From: Prorocentrum cordatum
Taxonomy: Eukaryota > Sar > Dinophyceae > Prorocentrales > Prorocentraceae
DNA: 64,000 nt
Direction: 5' to 3'
NCBI GenBank assembly: GCA_963575745.1
Contig: CAUYUJ010019115.1
Span: 331,041 to 395,040, forward strand
Both the position numbers and the translations under genes were made by a program. Positions 32,274 through 44,060 of the stretch are shown piece after piece. A model generated the notes under the pieces. That model was not told where the DNA came from. It did not search any database and saw only the letters and a program-made list of their open reading frames with translations. Position 1 is the stretch's first letter. Every line of letters begins with the position of its first letter.

Positions 32274-32687
32274 TCACGCGTCCAACGAAGCTCTCGTGCG
32301 ACCGCGGGCCAGGGAGGGACGGCGTTTTTGGCGCGGCACTCGGCAAAGCAATAGCAGGCGTCCAGACTGCGCCTTCCGACGGAGAAGACTGGCCCAGGTG
32401 AAGGGGCCCATTGGCTTCCTGATCTCGTTTTCGCTGGCCCCCCCAGTTCCCGAAGCGAAATCCAATGCAAGACGCAACTTCCACACGCTCCTCTCCAGCC
32501 TCTCCCCGTCGAAGAACAGTCCGGTAAACTCGGCGCGCTGCTGACCCTCGGAGACCTCGTGGCACCCGAGACCCATGTCTTCGAGCACCGCACGAGCATC
32601 CGAGATGCGAGAGGCGGCCTCAGAAGCATCTAAACCGGGTGGCTCGACGTGCGCGGAAAAGGCGCATGCCCAGGAAACCGCGCACAT
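32274..32687 (-). pseudogene. Reverse transcriptase C-terminal fragment
   Basis: The segment DARAVLEDMGLGCHEVSEGQ followed by AEFTGLFFDGERLERSVWKL matches the region after the catalytic YxDD box of retroelement RTs, where an EFLGL-type block leads into the thumb. The catalytic box itself is not visible upstream. The frame then continues out of register; the next block (RNase H) is read in another frame, so an indel lies near 32440-32300. Confidence 0.55.
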
Positions 32688-34420
32688 TAGTTATCGCGTG
32701 CGCGCGAGTCCCCGAGTCGGCCCGAGTCCTCGGGCACGTCCTCCTACTCCTCGGGCTAAACTCATGCGCTCACGGCTTGATCGCGCCTGCCTTGGTCCTC
32801 ATTCGGCGAAGGCGGCCAGGCGCCGAGGCGCTCGCCGTTTTGCAGGGGCCGCCATGGATGTGGGCGTGGGGATGGATGAGAGCGTCCCTCCTATATTCCT
32901 TGTCTATTCTTATATACATACATACATACATACATACATACATACATACATACACACATAGATACACATATTACACACGATCAGAATTGTTCGCACTTAT
33001 TATGGTTGCGATGGTGTTCGATTCGCAGATGGCCCATGCCGTTGTTCGCACGCCTGCTCCTGCTGCAGGACACCCGCCGCAGGCGCAGATATTTTTCATA
33101 TTCCTACAGATGCCCTGCACTGGATTACATGGTTGTTGCCACATTCCCTGGGGGGTCCAACTATTTTTCTCGATCGCGCACAAGCATGCAACACGCGTGG
33201 TGCTTCCCAGGCCCGTCCGCCCCAGCCGCAGGCGCGTCGAGAACCTGGAACGAAATGCGACCCGATGGGCCGCATCCATCTCTAATCCCACCAGCCCTCT
33301 GGGCGCGGGTGGTTATTTCATCTTCCAACCTCCTTCTTCCCCTTCGGCGAGGGGCCACCAAGACGGCTCCATGATGCCAGATGGCCCAAGGAGGCCTCCA
33401 AGAAGCCAAACTCATTCAAACACCTAGAAAAGAAACTGTTGAGCGTTGGCTTCTCGCCTTTTCGTTTCCGCATGGGCGTCCCAGCGCGGCGCACTCTCGT
33501 GCGCAACATTGCCCTGTCCTCGACCTCGAGAACAAAGGGCAGGAACACAGCCACTCAGATGTTGCCATGGTGAAACACGGTGAAACATGAGGGCGCGGCC
33601 CCCCCCGCCCTCGCGGGGCGGCCTGCTCCCTGCAGGGGTGTGAGGGGGATCGGAGACGGCGTGCCGATTCCGTTATTTCTTTTTGTTCGTAGACATGGGT
33701 TCTGGTCTTTGTTTCTTGTCGCAGCGCAAGCGCCCCTAGACTCGGCCCTCGCCGTGCCCAGGTTTTCCCCGCGGCCTCGCAGGGCGGGCCATGTGCAGAA
33801 ATTTGCGCTCGAACGCGACATGCGCGTAGTCTGCGCTCATTCAAAATCCGATCCGCGACCCCCGCGCGCGGGAGTACCCGAGCTCATGTGCCAATTTCTC
33901 TGGGGTGCCCGAGCGCGTTTGCCCCGCGCCATATCTTTATATGTTGTGTGTGTGTTTGCTTATATCCGTGCCTCGCGCCACGCGCGCGCGCATTCTGTTT
34001 TTCTTCAACGCGGGGCGGCCGTCTTCGTATGCGGGAGAAGCCGCGTGCATGAAGCAAGCGCATTTGATTTACGCTCGAACGCGATATCCGCGAAGTCCGC
34101 GCATGATGCATGTTCCGCCATGGCGCCCCGGAACATTGGGGTGCATGGGTGTGCGCAATGAGGCCCACATCACATATATATATATATATATATGTGTATA
34201 TATATATAATTATTAATAGTACATACATAAAATACATATGCGTATATCTTGCGGCGCGTCCGCGATATTCGCGGCGTTCGCGATTTCCTCCGAGCGCGAA
34301 TGCGAGCGCAAAAATATCAAAACTAGAGCCGTCCATCATCGAAATATCGGCCGGGCCCGCTGCAATTAACAGAAGATGGCGCTGGGAAGTGGCCGCGCCG
34401 GGCCCCCGCGTTTTTTTTCT
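32688..34420. other. Spacer with AT microsatellites
   Basis: (CATA)n at 32913-32962, (TA)n at 34172-34210; otherwise unique-looking sequence with no motif I recognise. Confidence 0.5.
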
Positions 34421-34424
34421 TCCT

Positions 34425-34430
34425 CTCTGT

Positions 34431-34484
<54 letters not shown>

Positions 34485-34552
34485 TTTTGTATTGTGCTAT
34501 TTTCTTTCTCATTCTATCATTTCTCATCTCTCTTGCGCTCTCTCTCTCTCTC

Positions 34553-34584
<32 letters not shown>

Positions 34585-34588
34585 CCTA

Positions 34589-34623
<35 letters not shown>

Positions 34624-34630
34624 CTCTCTC

Positions 34631-34719
<89 letters not shown>

Positions 34720-34720
34720 G
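34425..34720. repeat. (CT)n tract of ~270 bp ending in (TA)n
   Basis: Near-pure CT dinucleotides with a few CTCC interruptions and a short mixed stretch at 34480-34530; (TA)n at 34702-34720. Confidence 0.95.
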
Positions 34721-36010
34721 TACAAGGTGCACATGCACACTATACGCGCGTACATATGCACAGCAAACTTGGCAAAGGGGGTCGTCGGGGCGATGCCCAC
34801 AGGCGGCGCCGTTATAATGCATGATAAGATGCTCAAACATGTGTTTTTTTCCCATCGGCGGCGGACATTGCACCGCTCGCACAGACAACCAGGCCGGCAT
34901 TGGACGGAAAAGTCCAGTTCGCAATTGGGCAATATATTATTACCCCAGAGCTTGAAACATCGCAGGTCGGACTTGGGGGGCGGTGCGATGAGCCGAAAAA
35001 AAACGAATTTGTGCTAGGAACGCCTGCGCTGGAACTGGGCTTATTGCCCAGGGATCAAATTGCCCCGCCCGCCCCGCTCTTCCCATCCAGTTTGTTCCCC
35101 CCCCTCTCCACCGCGCGCATTTCCCTTCGCCTCGCGGCGAATGGGGCGCTTGCGAGGGGGGGGATCTGAACGGGGAGGGCGGGATTGGCAGGGCAGTTTG
35201 TCCCTGGGCGGACAGGGCCTCGCGCTCTTTCCGCTCGAGCTCCTGCAGCGCACAACGACCGCGCGTTCTCTTCCTGGCGGGGGCGGGGCGGAGTCCAAAA
35301 CGAATCTCCCCCTGGGCCTCTACGCGGCGCGACCGCCTGATGTCTCTTCGGTCCATGGCATCATAATCGGAAGGGCATTCCTTGGGCATCATTGGACCAG
35401 CGACGCGGCCGCGACGACGAATCCGACGACGACGACGACCACGGCGAGGACGACGACGACGAGGACGTCGTTGGCCCAATGATTGGCAAGTCTCCTCGGT
35501 AGACTCCGCTTGGATTTCCACCTGCCACTTGTCTGGGGAGTGCAGTTCCTCCTCCTTTCCCCCCTCCGCCTCTGCATCCTCCATGCGGCAGCCCATATTC
35601 TTAAAGACCGTTTTCCCCCCCGTCCATAGACCGCGACGGCGCCAGCCGACCCCGGGGGGCGGGGGGGGGCCGCCGGGGCGCGGGGCGAAACGAAGGCTGG
35701 AGCACCCTTATGGCTCACAGGGCGAAGAGGATGAGGCGGTGGAGGGAAGGAGGAGAGGAGGGGGAGGAGGAGGAGGAGAGCAGGGACACGACTAGAGGAG
35801 GATTGGAGAGGGGAAAGGGGTTGTTGGGCAGATTCCCCCCGCCTCCTCGCCCTCATTCTCCCCCTCGCCCTCCTCCTCCCCCTCGTCTCTTGTTTTTTGA
35901 TCGGCAACGGCGTGGCGACGATCGATGCGCGGGGAAAGCCTGCGGGCAATCGTTCACCTTCCACATCGCCATGCCCAACCCTGGATTTTTCACAGAAGCC
36001 AAAATCCACA
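34721..36010. other. Spacer, weak coding potential only
   Basis: A minus-strand frame from ~35590 reads MEDAEAEGGKEEELHSPDKW and QVEIQAESTEETCQSLGQ before an Arg-rich ACG/ACC tract (35410-35465). It could be a small exon, but nothing supports it beyond composition. GGA-rich at 35740-35790, CCTCC-rich at 35835-35885. Confidence 0.35.
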
Positions 36011-36018
36011 GCCACGTT

Positions 36019-36470
36019 CTATGACAGCGCGTCTTGCGCTCTCCTCATGGCTTCGAAACGCATGCCTAAGAATAACAAATACCTCTGGAAGCATCTGATC
36101 ATCGCGCTTTCAACGTGCACGCGTCCGCACAACCTGGCAATTCTACCATTGAAATCTCCGTCCTGGAAGTTGTGGAGCCATCTCGGGTCGATTGCGGGTG
36201 TGAGGTGATAATCCACCACGTGACACAAGTGGTGCAGTTTCGGTTTTACTGTGTACAAGCATTTTTTCAACCTCATATTCTCACCAGCAAGATATTGGTA
36301 GCAGTTCAAAAACAAACACCCATGGTCGTATGCTTCTTCCCGAGCGTGTTCACTCATCACAAGCCCTTCTCGGTGGAGCACCTCAAAATAACTGCAGATA
36401 GCCCACAAACAAATTGAAAGCGTTCGCATATACCTGGGGAAACTTTTCTTGTTCCTCCTCCTCCTCTTCC
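36019..36470 (-). CDS. C-terminal exon of a second dinoflagellate family gene (copy B)
   Basis: The coding part starts near 36470 (FPRYMRTLSICLWAICSYFE), since upstream of it the frame runs into a GAG/CTC-rich stretch that looks like an intron. It continues with LHREGLVMSEHAREEAYDHG and GENMRLKKCLYTVKPKLHHL, then CHVVDYHLTPAIDPRWLHNF, QDGDFNGRIARLCGRVH and IRCFQRYLLFLGMRF, ending at 36019. The K-x-H-x3-HVV ... DPRW ... D-x-D-x-x-G ... R-x-x-QR-x-L pattern is shared with the plus-strand copy at 59,700-59,890, which marks both as paralogues. Function unknown; a TNP2/EnSpm-like transposase origin is a guess from layout only. Confidence 0.65.
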
Positions 36471-36907
36471 ACACCTCATCCTCATCCCTCCTCGCCCTCG
36501 TCATCATCCTCCATATTGTCCTCATCTTCCGTGTCTGTATGACCTTTGTCCTCGTCATCCCCCTCATCGGTTCCTCTCCCCCTCGGCCTCCTCGCCCTAA
36601 TGCCCTTCCCCCTCCTCACCCCCCTCATCCCCCTCGCCTACCTCATCCTCTTGCCCCCGTCCTGATTCTCCTCTCCTCTTCCACATTCTCCGCGCCCTTC
36701 CCCTCCTCATCCGCCCCCCCCCCCCCCTCTCTTTCCCCCTTCCCTCCGCCCCCTCACATGGGCCACCGCGCCTGGCTTTGACCTCAATCGCTTGAGCTCG
36801 GCGAAGGCTCTGGGGCCGCGACGCTGGCGCCCCAGCGATATTTAGCCCCAAATCTAAGGGGCGCTGGATAAGGAATCAAGTAGGACCTAATTTGCCAAGG
36901 TCTGGCC

Positions 36908-38128
36908 CTAGAGGTCGCACGCATGCGTCGGCTCAATTCTAACCCCGTGCGCCGGCTGTCGTCGCAGACCGCGGCCAGCCTGGACGATAAAAACGATGCA
37001 ATGATAACCATGTTCGCCGCTTTCACCGACGAACTGAGCTCTGGGCACTTCCGCCTGGAGGATGAGCCCCTGCCGATCGAATTCATTGAGAACACAGCGG
37101 GAGCGCGCGATGCTTTTTTTTTGTTTGCACCAGTTCTTGTAATCAATGTACAGCTGTCCCAATGCAGTGTCTGGGCCATGATCGACAGAGGGTATCCAAC
37201 GATTGCCAACCATTTCAGCCATCACCGAGGCTACCAAAGTCAAAAGCACACCAAGATGCATGATGTGCATCAAGTCGCGGTGCGCGGTCTCTAGTCGCCA
37301 CCCGTGCATCTTTGACCAGGGGCTCGCTGTCTCTGGAGGCTCCGCATCAATATACGTATCGCGTGTTATTACACATTTCCTCCAGTTTGCTGCTTGACCA
37401 CAACCCCCAAACAACAAAGCTTGCGGCGCCTTCTTGAACGGCGTTGTGGCAGAGCAAAGGTCGCACATGTAAGTTCGGCCGTGCTCATTATTGAACCCAT
37501 TTGCTTCGTGACGACATTCCAGGTCAGCTTTGAAGCCCGCATAAAAGAACGTAAACCCACCAGCAATTTTTGCCCCAGCAACTTTCGCCCTCCAAGATGT
37601 AGACGGTAGCTCTTCCCCGTAAAACCCTCTAGATGGATATATTACAGTGCGAAGGCGTTCCCCGCACCATGCGCAAAATCTAGCAGTGAGAGCGTGGATC
37701 CGAGAGCGAAGCTTTGCGGACGGAAACATATTGACTGGGCAAAGTGCCACCGATAATTTTGTGTCATAGGAGTCTCCCCTCGTCATGAGGGACGCCAGCG
37801 AACATATCTGCATTTCTGTCAACTTCGAGGAGGCAGCGCCATCAGAATACAGCAAATAAGGCACAACCGGCGAACTTTGGTGATTGTCTAAGTGATCGCG
37901 GTGTTCAACAGCCCGCGGTTCGTTTTGCACGCCCGCGCAAAACTCTGCAAGGTCAGAGGGCCAGTTCTCTTCAATAACGCTCCTTGCAAAGCGCACACCG
38001 CCAGCATCATAGAGCTGTCCAAACACTTCGTGCAACGGGAGGACAGGGATGTTCACCTTTTTGAGCCTCAGTTTTTCTTTGTTGCCAGCGCAATATGTAA
38101 GAAATACGGCTTCAGGGTCATCCCGCAA
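36908..38128 (-). pseudogene. Main block of family copy B, frameshifted near 37070
   Basis: The frame shows VPYLLYSDGAASSKLTEMQI, then FTFFYAGFKADLECRHEANG, a zinc-type pair in TYMCDLCSATTPF, SPWSKMHGWRLETAHRDLMH and IMHLGVLLTLVASVMAEMVG (near 37250), NRWIPSVDHGPDTALGQLYI and QKKSIARSRCVLNEFDRQG. After about 37070 the family sequence moves to another frame, KCPELSSSVKAANMVIIASF then LSSRLAAVCDDSRRTGLELS, which aligns with the HPRLRAKAAETRWLVPLMPL region of the plus-strand copy. The D-x-MH-I-x-HLG block is the clearest hallmark. Copy B is thus broken by one indel in this block, and its last exon lies at 36019-36470 past a GAG/CTC-rich gap. Sequence further upstream than 38128 is not recognised. 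Confidence 0.65.
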
Positions 38129-38490
38129 GCAGACTTAAGCCAAGTGTGTAGATCACGCTCTTCGTTCTGTGGGCAGCGCCCATGTGCGCCTGAAGAAGCG
38201 ATCGCCTGAATTGCAGGAGATGCGCGCCCTTCGTCAACCATTGCCCTGGCGAGCTTGCATTGAGGTGCAACATGGGGCACTCCGCGCGTCAGTGCACGCA
38301 GTAACTCTTCAGCAACTGGGGAACGAGGTAGGTCTTCCCATGGCCGCCGAGCTCTTCGCAGCGTCCTCGGGCGGGCACGGTTGCGATCCACTTTTCCCTC
38401 CTCAGCCCCCCCCCCCCTCATCGTCGCATATGTTCTTCCTCTGTCTGTCATGTTTTGCCCCCCCTCTTCTGTCTTCCCTCTGCAGGGAGA
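38129..38490. other. Spacer, possible upstream exon of copy B
   Basis: A minus-strand frame runs on from 38068 to ~38350 with LRRARRPWEDLPRSPVAEEL, LLRALTRGVPHVAPQCKLAR and MVDEGRASPAIQAIASSGAH, a plausible coding composition. It may be an earlier exon of the family gene, but the GA tract beyond it ends the evidence. Confidence 0.4.
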
Positions 38491-38494
38491 GAGA

Positions 38495-39745
<1,251 letters not shown>

Positions 39746-39759
39746 GAGGAGGTGGAGGA

Positions 39760-40345
39760 TGACAATGATTCTAGCGGCCTTCGGCCCGTCCCACCTCCGC
39801 GCCTGGGTTGTAGGTTTGAAGCTTCTTGGATGTTTGTTGGGGCATCCTGCAGGCCTCGCGGGGGCCTCTTGGGGGCCGTTTGGGGGCCTCTTGTGGTCTC
39901 TTTGTTTGGCCTCTTGGGGGCCTCGTGGTGCCTGTTGTGGGTTTCTTAGGGTCTCTTGGCGGCCTCTTTTGGCCTGGGGCCTTCTTGGGGCTGTCTTGGG
40001 CCGTCTTGGACGCCTCTTGGGCCGCTTTGGAGCCCTCTTGGGTCGTCTTGGGACCCTCTAAGGGGGCCTCTTGGGCTGTCTTCGGGCGGTTTTCGGGGCC
40101 TCGTGGACCGTCTTGGAGCGTCGGAAGCTCGAAAGGGCGAGGACGCGAAACACATGGGACAACACACTGATAATCAATGATGTTCAGCCTCTTGGAACCA
40201 TCTTGGGAGGCCTCTTGGAGCGCTCTTTGGGCCTCTTGGAGGCCTATTGGGCCGTCTTGGGGCATTCGTGGGCGCCTTGGAAAGCTGTTGTGCCGTCTTG
40301 GAAGCATATTGAGCCCTCTTGGGCGAGGTGTCTACCGGCCCCGTG
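39760..40345 (-). repeat. Purine/pyrimidine ~11-bp low-complexity block, inverted
   Basis: GGGGGCCTCTT, GGGCCGTCTT and GGGGCCTTCTT words every 10-12 bp: the reverse complement of the AAGACGGCCCC words near the window start. Interrupted at ~40125-40190 by unrelated sequence. No gene seen. Confidence 0.7.
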
Positions 40346-40800
40346 TACCTTGGGGACCTCAGGGCACAATATTAGGCGCGCAATTGCATATACTAGCGGA
40401 AACAGCTATGCGGTTTGTTGAATTCGGGGGATTATGTATATAGAAGAAGGGGAGGAGATTGTTGGAGGAGGTGTAGGAGGGTGAGGATGAAGGTTACTCA
40501 TAAGAATAATCCTGAATAATATAATAAATACTACTTAATACTTACTCAATTAAACTATATACTTCTCATTGATATCGTAGTTCCTCCATCCACCACGCAG
40601 GGCTCAATTCATCTTCTCATTCATTCCTCCTCATCCCTCACATCCTCCTCCACATACGATACACATTACGCCTCCTGCCTAATCCTAATCAGTAGGCTAG
40701 GCTGGTCCTTCCTCCATCCCCCCCTCCCTCCTCTCCTCATCCCTCCCCCTCCTCCCCCCCTCCTCTCCTTTCATTCCTCCTCTGGGCACCTCCCCCCGGG
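40346..40800. other. AT-richer spacer, no gene recognised
   Basis: Short unique-looking sequence with a TCCTCC-rich end (40620-40790). Confidence 0.5.
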
Positions 40801-42640
40801 CGCGGATCCACCGGATCTGTCCGGATCTGTCCGGAAACGGTGCCGGAGGCCGCTCTGGGCTCCTCTGGGCAACTCCCCCGGGGCCGGTTTTGTGAGGATG
40901 TCTCAAGCGAGGGCGCCGGTTTGGGATTCGTCGGCGGATCCACCGGATCCACCGGATCTGTCCAGAAACGGTGCCGGAGGCCGCTCTGGGCTCCTCTGGG
41001 CACCTCCCCCGGGGCCGGTTTTGTGAGGATGTCTCAAGCGAGGGCGCCGGTTTGGGATTCGTCACCGGATCCAGCGGATCCAGCGGATCCAGCGGATCTG
41101 TCCGGAAACGGTGCCGGAGGCCGCTCTGGGCTCCTCTGGGCACCTCCCCCGGGGCCGGTTGTGTGAGGATGTCTCAGGCGAGGGCGCCGGTTTGGGATTC
41201 GTCGGCGGATCCAGCGGATCCAGCGGATCCGTCCGGAAACGGTGCCGGAGGCCGCTCTGGGCTCCTCTGGGCATCCCCCCCGGGGCCCGTTTTGTGAGGA
41301 TGTCTCAGGCGAGGGCGCCGGTTTGGGATTCGTCACCGGATCCAGCGGATCCAGCGGATCCGTCCGGAAACGTTGCCGGAGAGATCGGAGCCTATGGGCA
41401 TCTCTGGGCACCTCCCCCCGAGGGGCCGGTTTTGTGAGGATGTTTCAAGCGATGAGCACGGTTTGGGATTTTCGTACACCGGATCAGGCGGATCACCGGA
41501 TCTGTCCGGAAAACACGGTTGCACGGAGTCCGCTCTGGGCTCCTCTGCGGACCTCCCCCTGGAGCCGGGTTTGTGAGGATGTCTCAGCGGAGGGGCCGCC
41601 GGTTTGGGGATTCGGTCACCGGATCCAGCGGATCCACCCCGGATCTGTCCGGAAACGAAATGCCGAGAGGCCGCTCTGGGCTCCTTCTCGGGCCACTCCC
41701 CCCGGGCCGGTTTGTGAGGATGTCTCAAGCGAGGCGCGGTTGGGATTTCGTCACGGATCCACCGGATCTGAGCCGGAAACGGGTTGCCAGAGTGGCCGCT
41801 CTGGGCTCCTCTGGGCACCTCCCCCGGCGCCTAGGGTTTTGTGAGGATGGTCTCAAAGCGAGGGCCGCCGTGTTTGGGATTCCGTCACCGGATCCAGCGG
41901 ATCCACCGGATTGTCTGGAACCGGGTTGCCGGAGGCCGCTTCTGGGTCCTCCTGGGGGCACCATTCCCGGGGCCGGTTTTGTTGGAGGATGTCTTTCAGC
42001 GAAGGGCGCCGGTTTTGGGATTCGTCACCGGATCCAGCGGATCCAGCGGATCCAGCGGATCTGTCCGGAAACGGTGCCGGAGGCCGCTCTGGGCTCCTCT
42101 GGGCACCTCCCCCGGGGCCGGTTTTGTGAGGATGTCTCAAGCGAGGGCGCCGGTTTGGGATTCGTCACCGGATCCACCGGATCCAGCGGATCTGTCCGGA
42201 AACGGTGCCGGAGGCCGCTCTGGGCTCCTCTGGGCACCTCCCCCGGGGCCGGTTTTGTGAGGATGTCTCAAGCGAGGGCGCCGGTTTGGGATTCGTCACC
42301 GGATCCAACGGATCTGTCCGGAAACGGTGCCGGAGGCCGCTCTGGGCTCCTCTGGGCACCTCCCCCGGGGCCGGTTTTGTGAGGATGTCTCAAGCGAGGG
42401 CGCCGGTTTGGGATTCGTCACCGGATCAACGGATCCACCGGATCTGTCCGGAAACGGTGCCGGAGGCCGCTCTGGGCTCCTCTGGGCACATCCCCCGGGG
42501 CCGGTTTTGTGAGGATGTCTCAAGCGAGGGCGCCGGTTTGGGATTCGTCACCGGATCCACCGGATCTGTCCGGAAACGGTGCCGGAGGCCGCTCCGGGCT
42601 CCTCTGGGCACCTCCCCCAGGGCCGGTTTTGTGAGGACCC
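40800..42640 (+). repeat. GGATCC satellite: ~14 units of 122/131/140 bp
   Basis: Each unit contains GTCCGGAAACGGTGCCGGAG, GGCCGCTCTGGGCTCCTCTG, CACCTCCCCCGGGGCCGG, TTTTGTGAGGATGTCTCA, CGAGGGCGCCGGTTTGGGAT and a terminal run of the 9-bp word GGATCCAGC or GGATCCACC. Clean units start near 40840, 40971, 41111, 41241, 42072, 42203, 42325, 42455 and 42577. Spacings differ by multiples of 9 because the 9-bp word is present one to four times. Units between about 41370 and 42000 carry many 1-bp indels. Frames through the array are not genes. Confidence 0.9.
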
Positions 42641-42760
42641 AGACATCTTGGCGTCCCGAAAAAATTGGGCATGCTAGAATGTTTCAATTTTTTCGGTTTG
42701 TTCCAATTATGTTAGATTTGCTCCAATTTTCTGTGTTTTCGTACATTTCTTAAGTTTGGC
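42636..42760 (+). other. Boundary motif of the GGATCC satellite
   Basis: GGACCCAGACATCTTGGCGT, then AAAAATTGG and further TTCCAATT-type words. The same 20-mer occurs in inverse orientation at ~61600-61620 at the edge of an unrelated satellite. Confidence 0.8.
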
Positions 42761-42804
42761 AGGATGTCGCACTGGGTGTAGGTGACAAGGATAGTAGGAT
42801 AGTA

Positions 42805-43010
42805 GAATGTGTATATATGTATGTATGTATATGTATGTATATGTATGTATGTATATGTATATGCATGTACGGTGTATGCATGTATGTATATTTATGTATG
42901 TATGTATGCATGTGTGTATGTATGTATGTATGTATGTATGTATGTATATATATACATATGCATGTGTATAGCTGTGTATATAGATACTTGTTCATACGCA
43001 TGTATACGTA
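42805..43010. repeat. (TATG)n/(GTAT)n microsatellite
   Basis: TATGTATG runs with TATATA and GCATG interruptions. Tyr/Met/Cys frames are artefacts. Confidence 0.95.
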
Positions 43011-43900
43011 TACTACGCAGGTGTGTTGCGACGTAGACTGACTCGGACCTCGCGTCCGAACGCCCGAGCCTGAACCCCCCCTCTTCCTCCCATCCCCCGA
43101 GTCGCCGCGTGATCATGGGCCCCCTCGCATCCTTGCCTGGCTCATGCGTCCGAGGGTCTTGATCGTGCCCTTTTTTTGTGATCGCGCGGCGACTGCACTG
43201 CGGGCTGCGCGCGACCTCGCCCAGGCCTCGCCGCTCGAGGCCTCAAGCGGGCGCCCCGCGCGGGCGCCCGCCCGCGCGCGCCCCCCGAGCGCGCGCGCGC
43301 CCGCGGCGGCCATGCAGGCCCGCGCGGGGGGAGTAGGGGGGAAACGAGGGGGAGGAGAACCTGCACGAGGCGCACGCCGATCGTGGCGCGATATCGGTCG
43401 CACGTGTGCGACCGATATCGCGCCACGATCGGCGCAATGGCCTCGGCACGTCCCCGCGGACTCGGAGAATGAGGTGGATCGAGTACGTGGGAGGACGACG
43501 ACGAGGAGGAGGAGGCGGAAGAGGAGGAGGAGGAGGAGAATAAGGAGCCCGAGGGAAAAGGGGGGAGGGCCGAAGGGGAGGAGGGAGAGGAGTCAGGATC
43601 GTGGGGGCCCCAAGCACCCCCACTGCGTCGAGCGCCGCGTCGGGGCGCTCAGCGTGGACATGGGGGGTCACCCTGTTGATGTCCTCGACGTCCTGCTCCG
43701 TCAACGGGGGGTCGCCGCCCAACGGGGACCATGGCTCGAGGGCGGTCGTGGTACCATGGCGATCAACCGCCAGCGCGTCGATCGCCAAGGCTGCCACGAC
43801 CGCCCCGATGGATCCTGGCAGCGACCCCCCACGGAGCAGGACGTCGGGGCCATGGCCGAGGTGATCCTCCAGGTCCATGGGCCCCCCTCGTCGTCGCGGT
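43011..43900. other. GC-rich spacer
   Basis: No conserved protein motif that I can name. Frames on both strands are open and compositional. Holds the 58-bp palindrome at 43376. Confidence 0.4.
43376..43433. repeat. Perfect 58-bp palindrome (28-bp arms, 2-bp centre)
   Basis: The left arm begins GCCGATCGTGGCGCGATATC and continues GGTCGCAC; the right arm is its exact reverse complement, with GT between them. It would form a very stable hairpin or cruciform. Confidence 0.9.
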
Positions 43901-44060
43901 CGCCGTGGTCAGCCCCCCCTCCCGCGGAGGCCATGGCGCCGCCGAAGCCCCCAGGCAACTGCAAGAAGAGCTCGAGCCCGCCAGAGCTCGTGGCAGAGGC
44001 GGGGAAGGGGCGGGCGTCGTCGACGGGGATGGTGATCGACGGCGAACGCTGAGGAGGGAA
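43901..44060 (+). CDS. Small coding island (hypothetical)
   Basis: The frame ends EAMAPPKPPGNCKKSSSPPE and LVAEAGKGRASSTGMVIDGE-R-stop at 44052. Lys/Pro/Ser-rich composition looks more like protein than the flanking GGA tracts. I do not recognise it; it may be an exon of one of the Lys/Glu-rich genes downstream. Confidence 0.3.

Larger units (their letters stand above)
29696..32687 (-). mobile_element. Degenerate tyrosine-recombinase (DIRS-like) retrotransposon
   Basis: Reading down the minus strand the window shows the end of a reverse transcriptase (32687-32274), an RNase H (about 32225-31690), a tyrosine recombinase (31312-30500) and a methyltransferase-like domain (30313-29696). This combination is diagnostic of YR retrotransposons: DIRS elements encode RT, RNase H, a methyltransferase-like domain and a tyrosine recombinase in place of a DDE integrase. 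The 5' part with the gag and most RT motifs is missing upstream of 32687, where unrelated sequence and a (CATA)n tract begin. At least three frame changes break the polyprotein. I see no LTRs or split direct repeats. It is a dead copy, or an active type with many sequence errors. Confidence 0.75.

Noticed and set aside
40800-42640. CRISPR array, because of ~130-bp regular units
   Set aside because: Units are homologous over their full length, with no unique spacers; length changes are whole 9-bp words.
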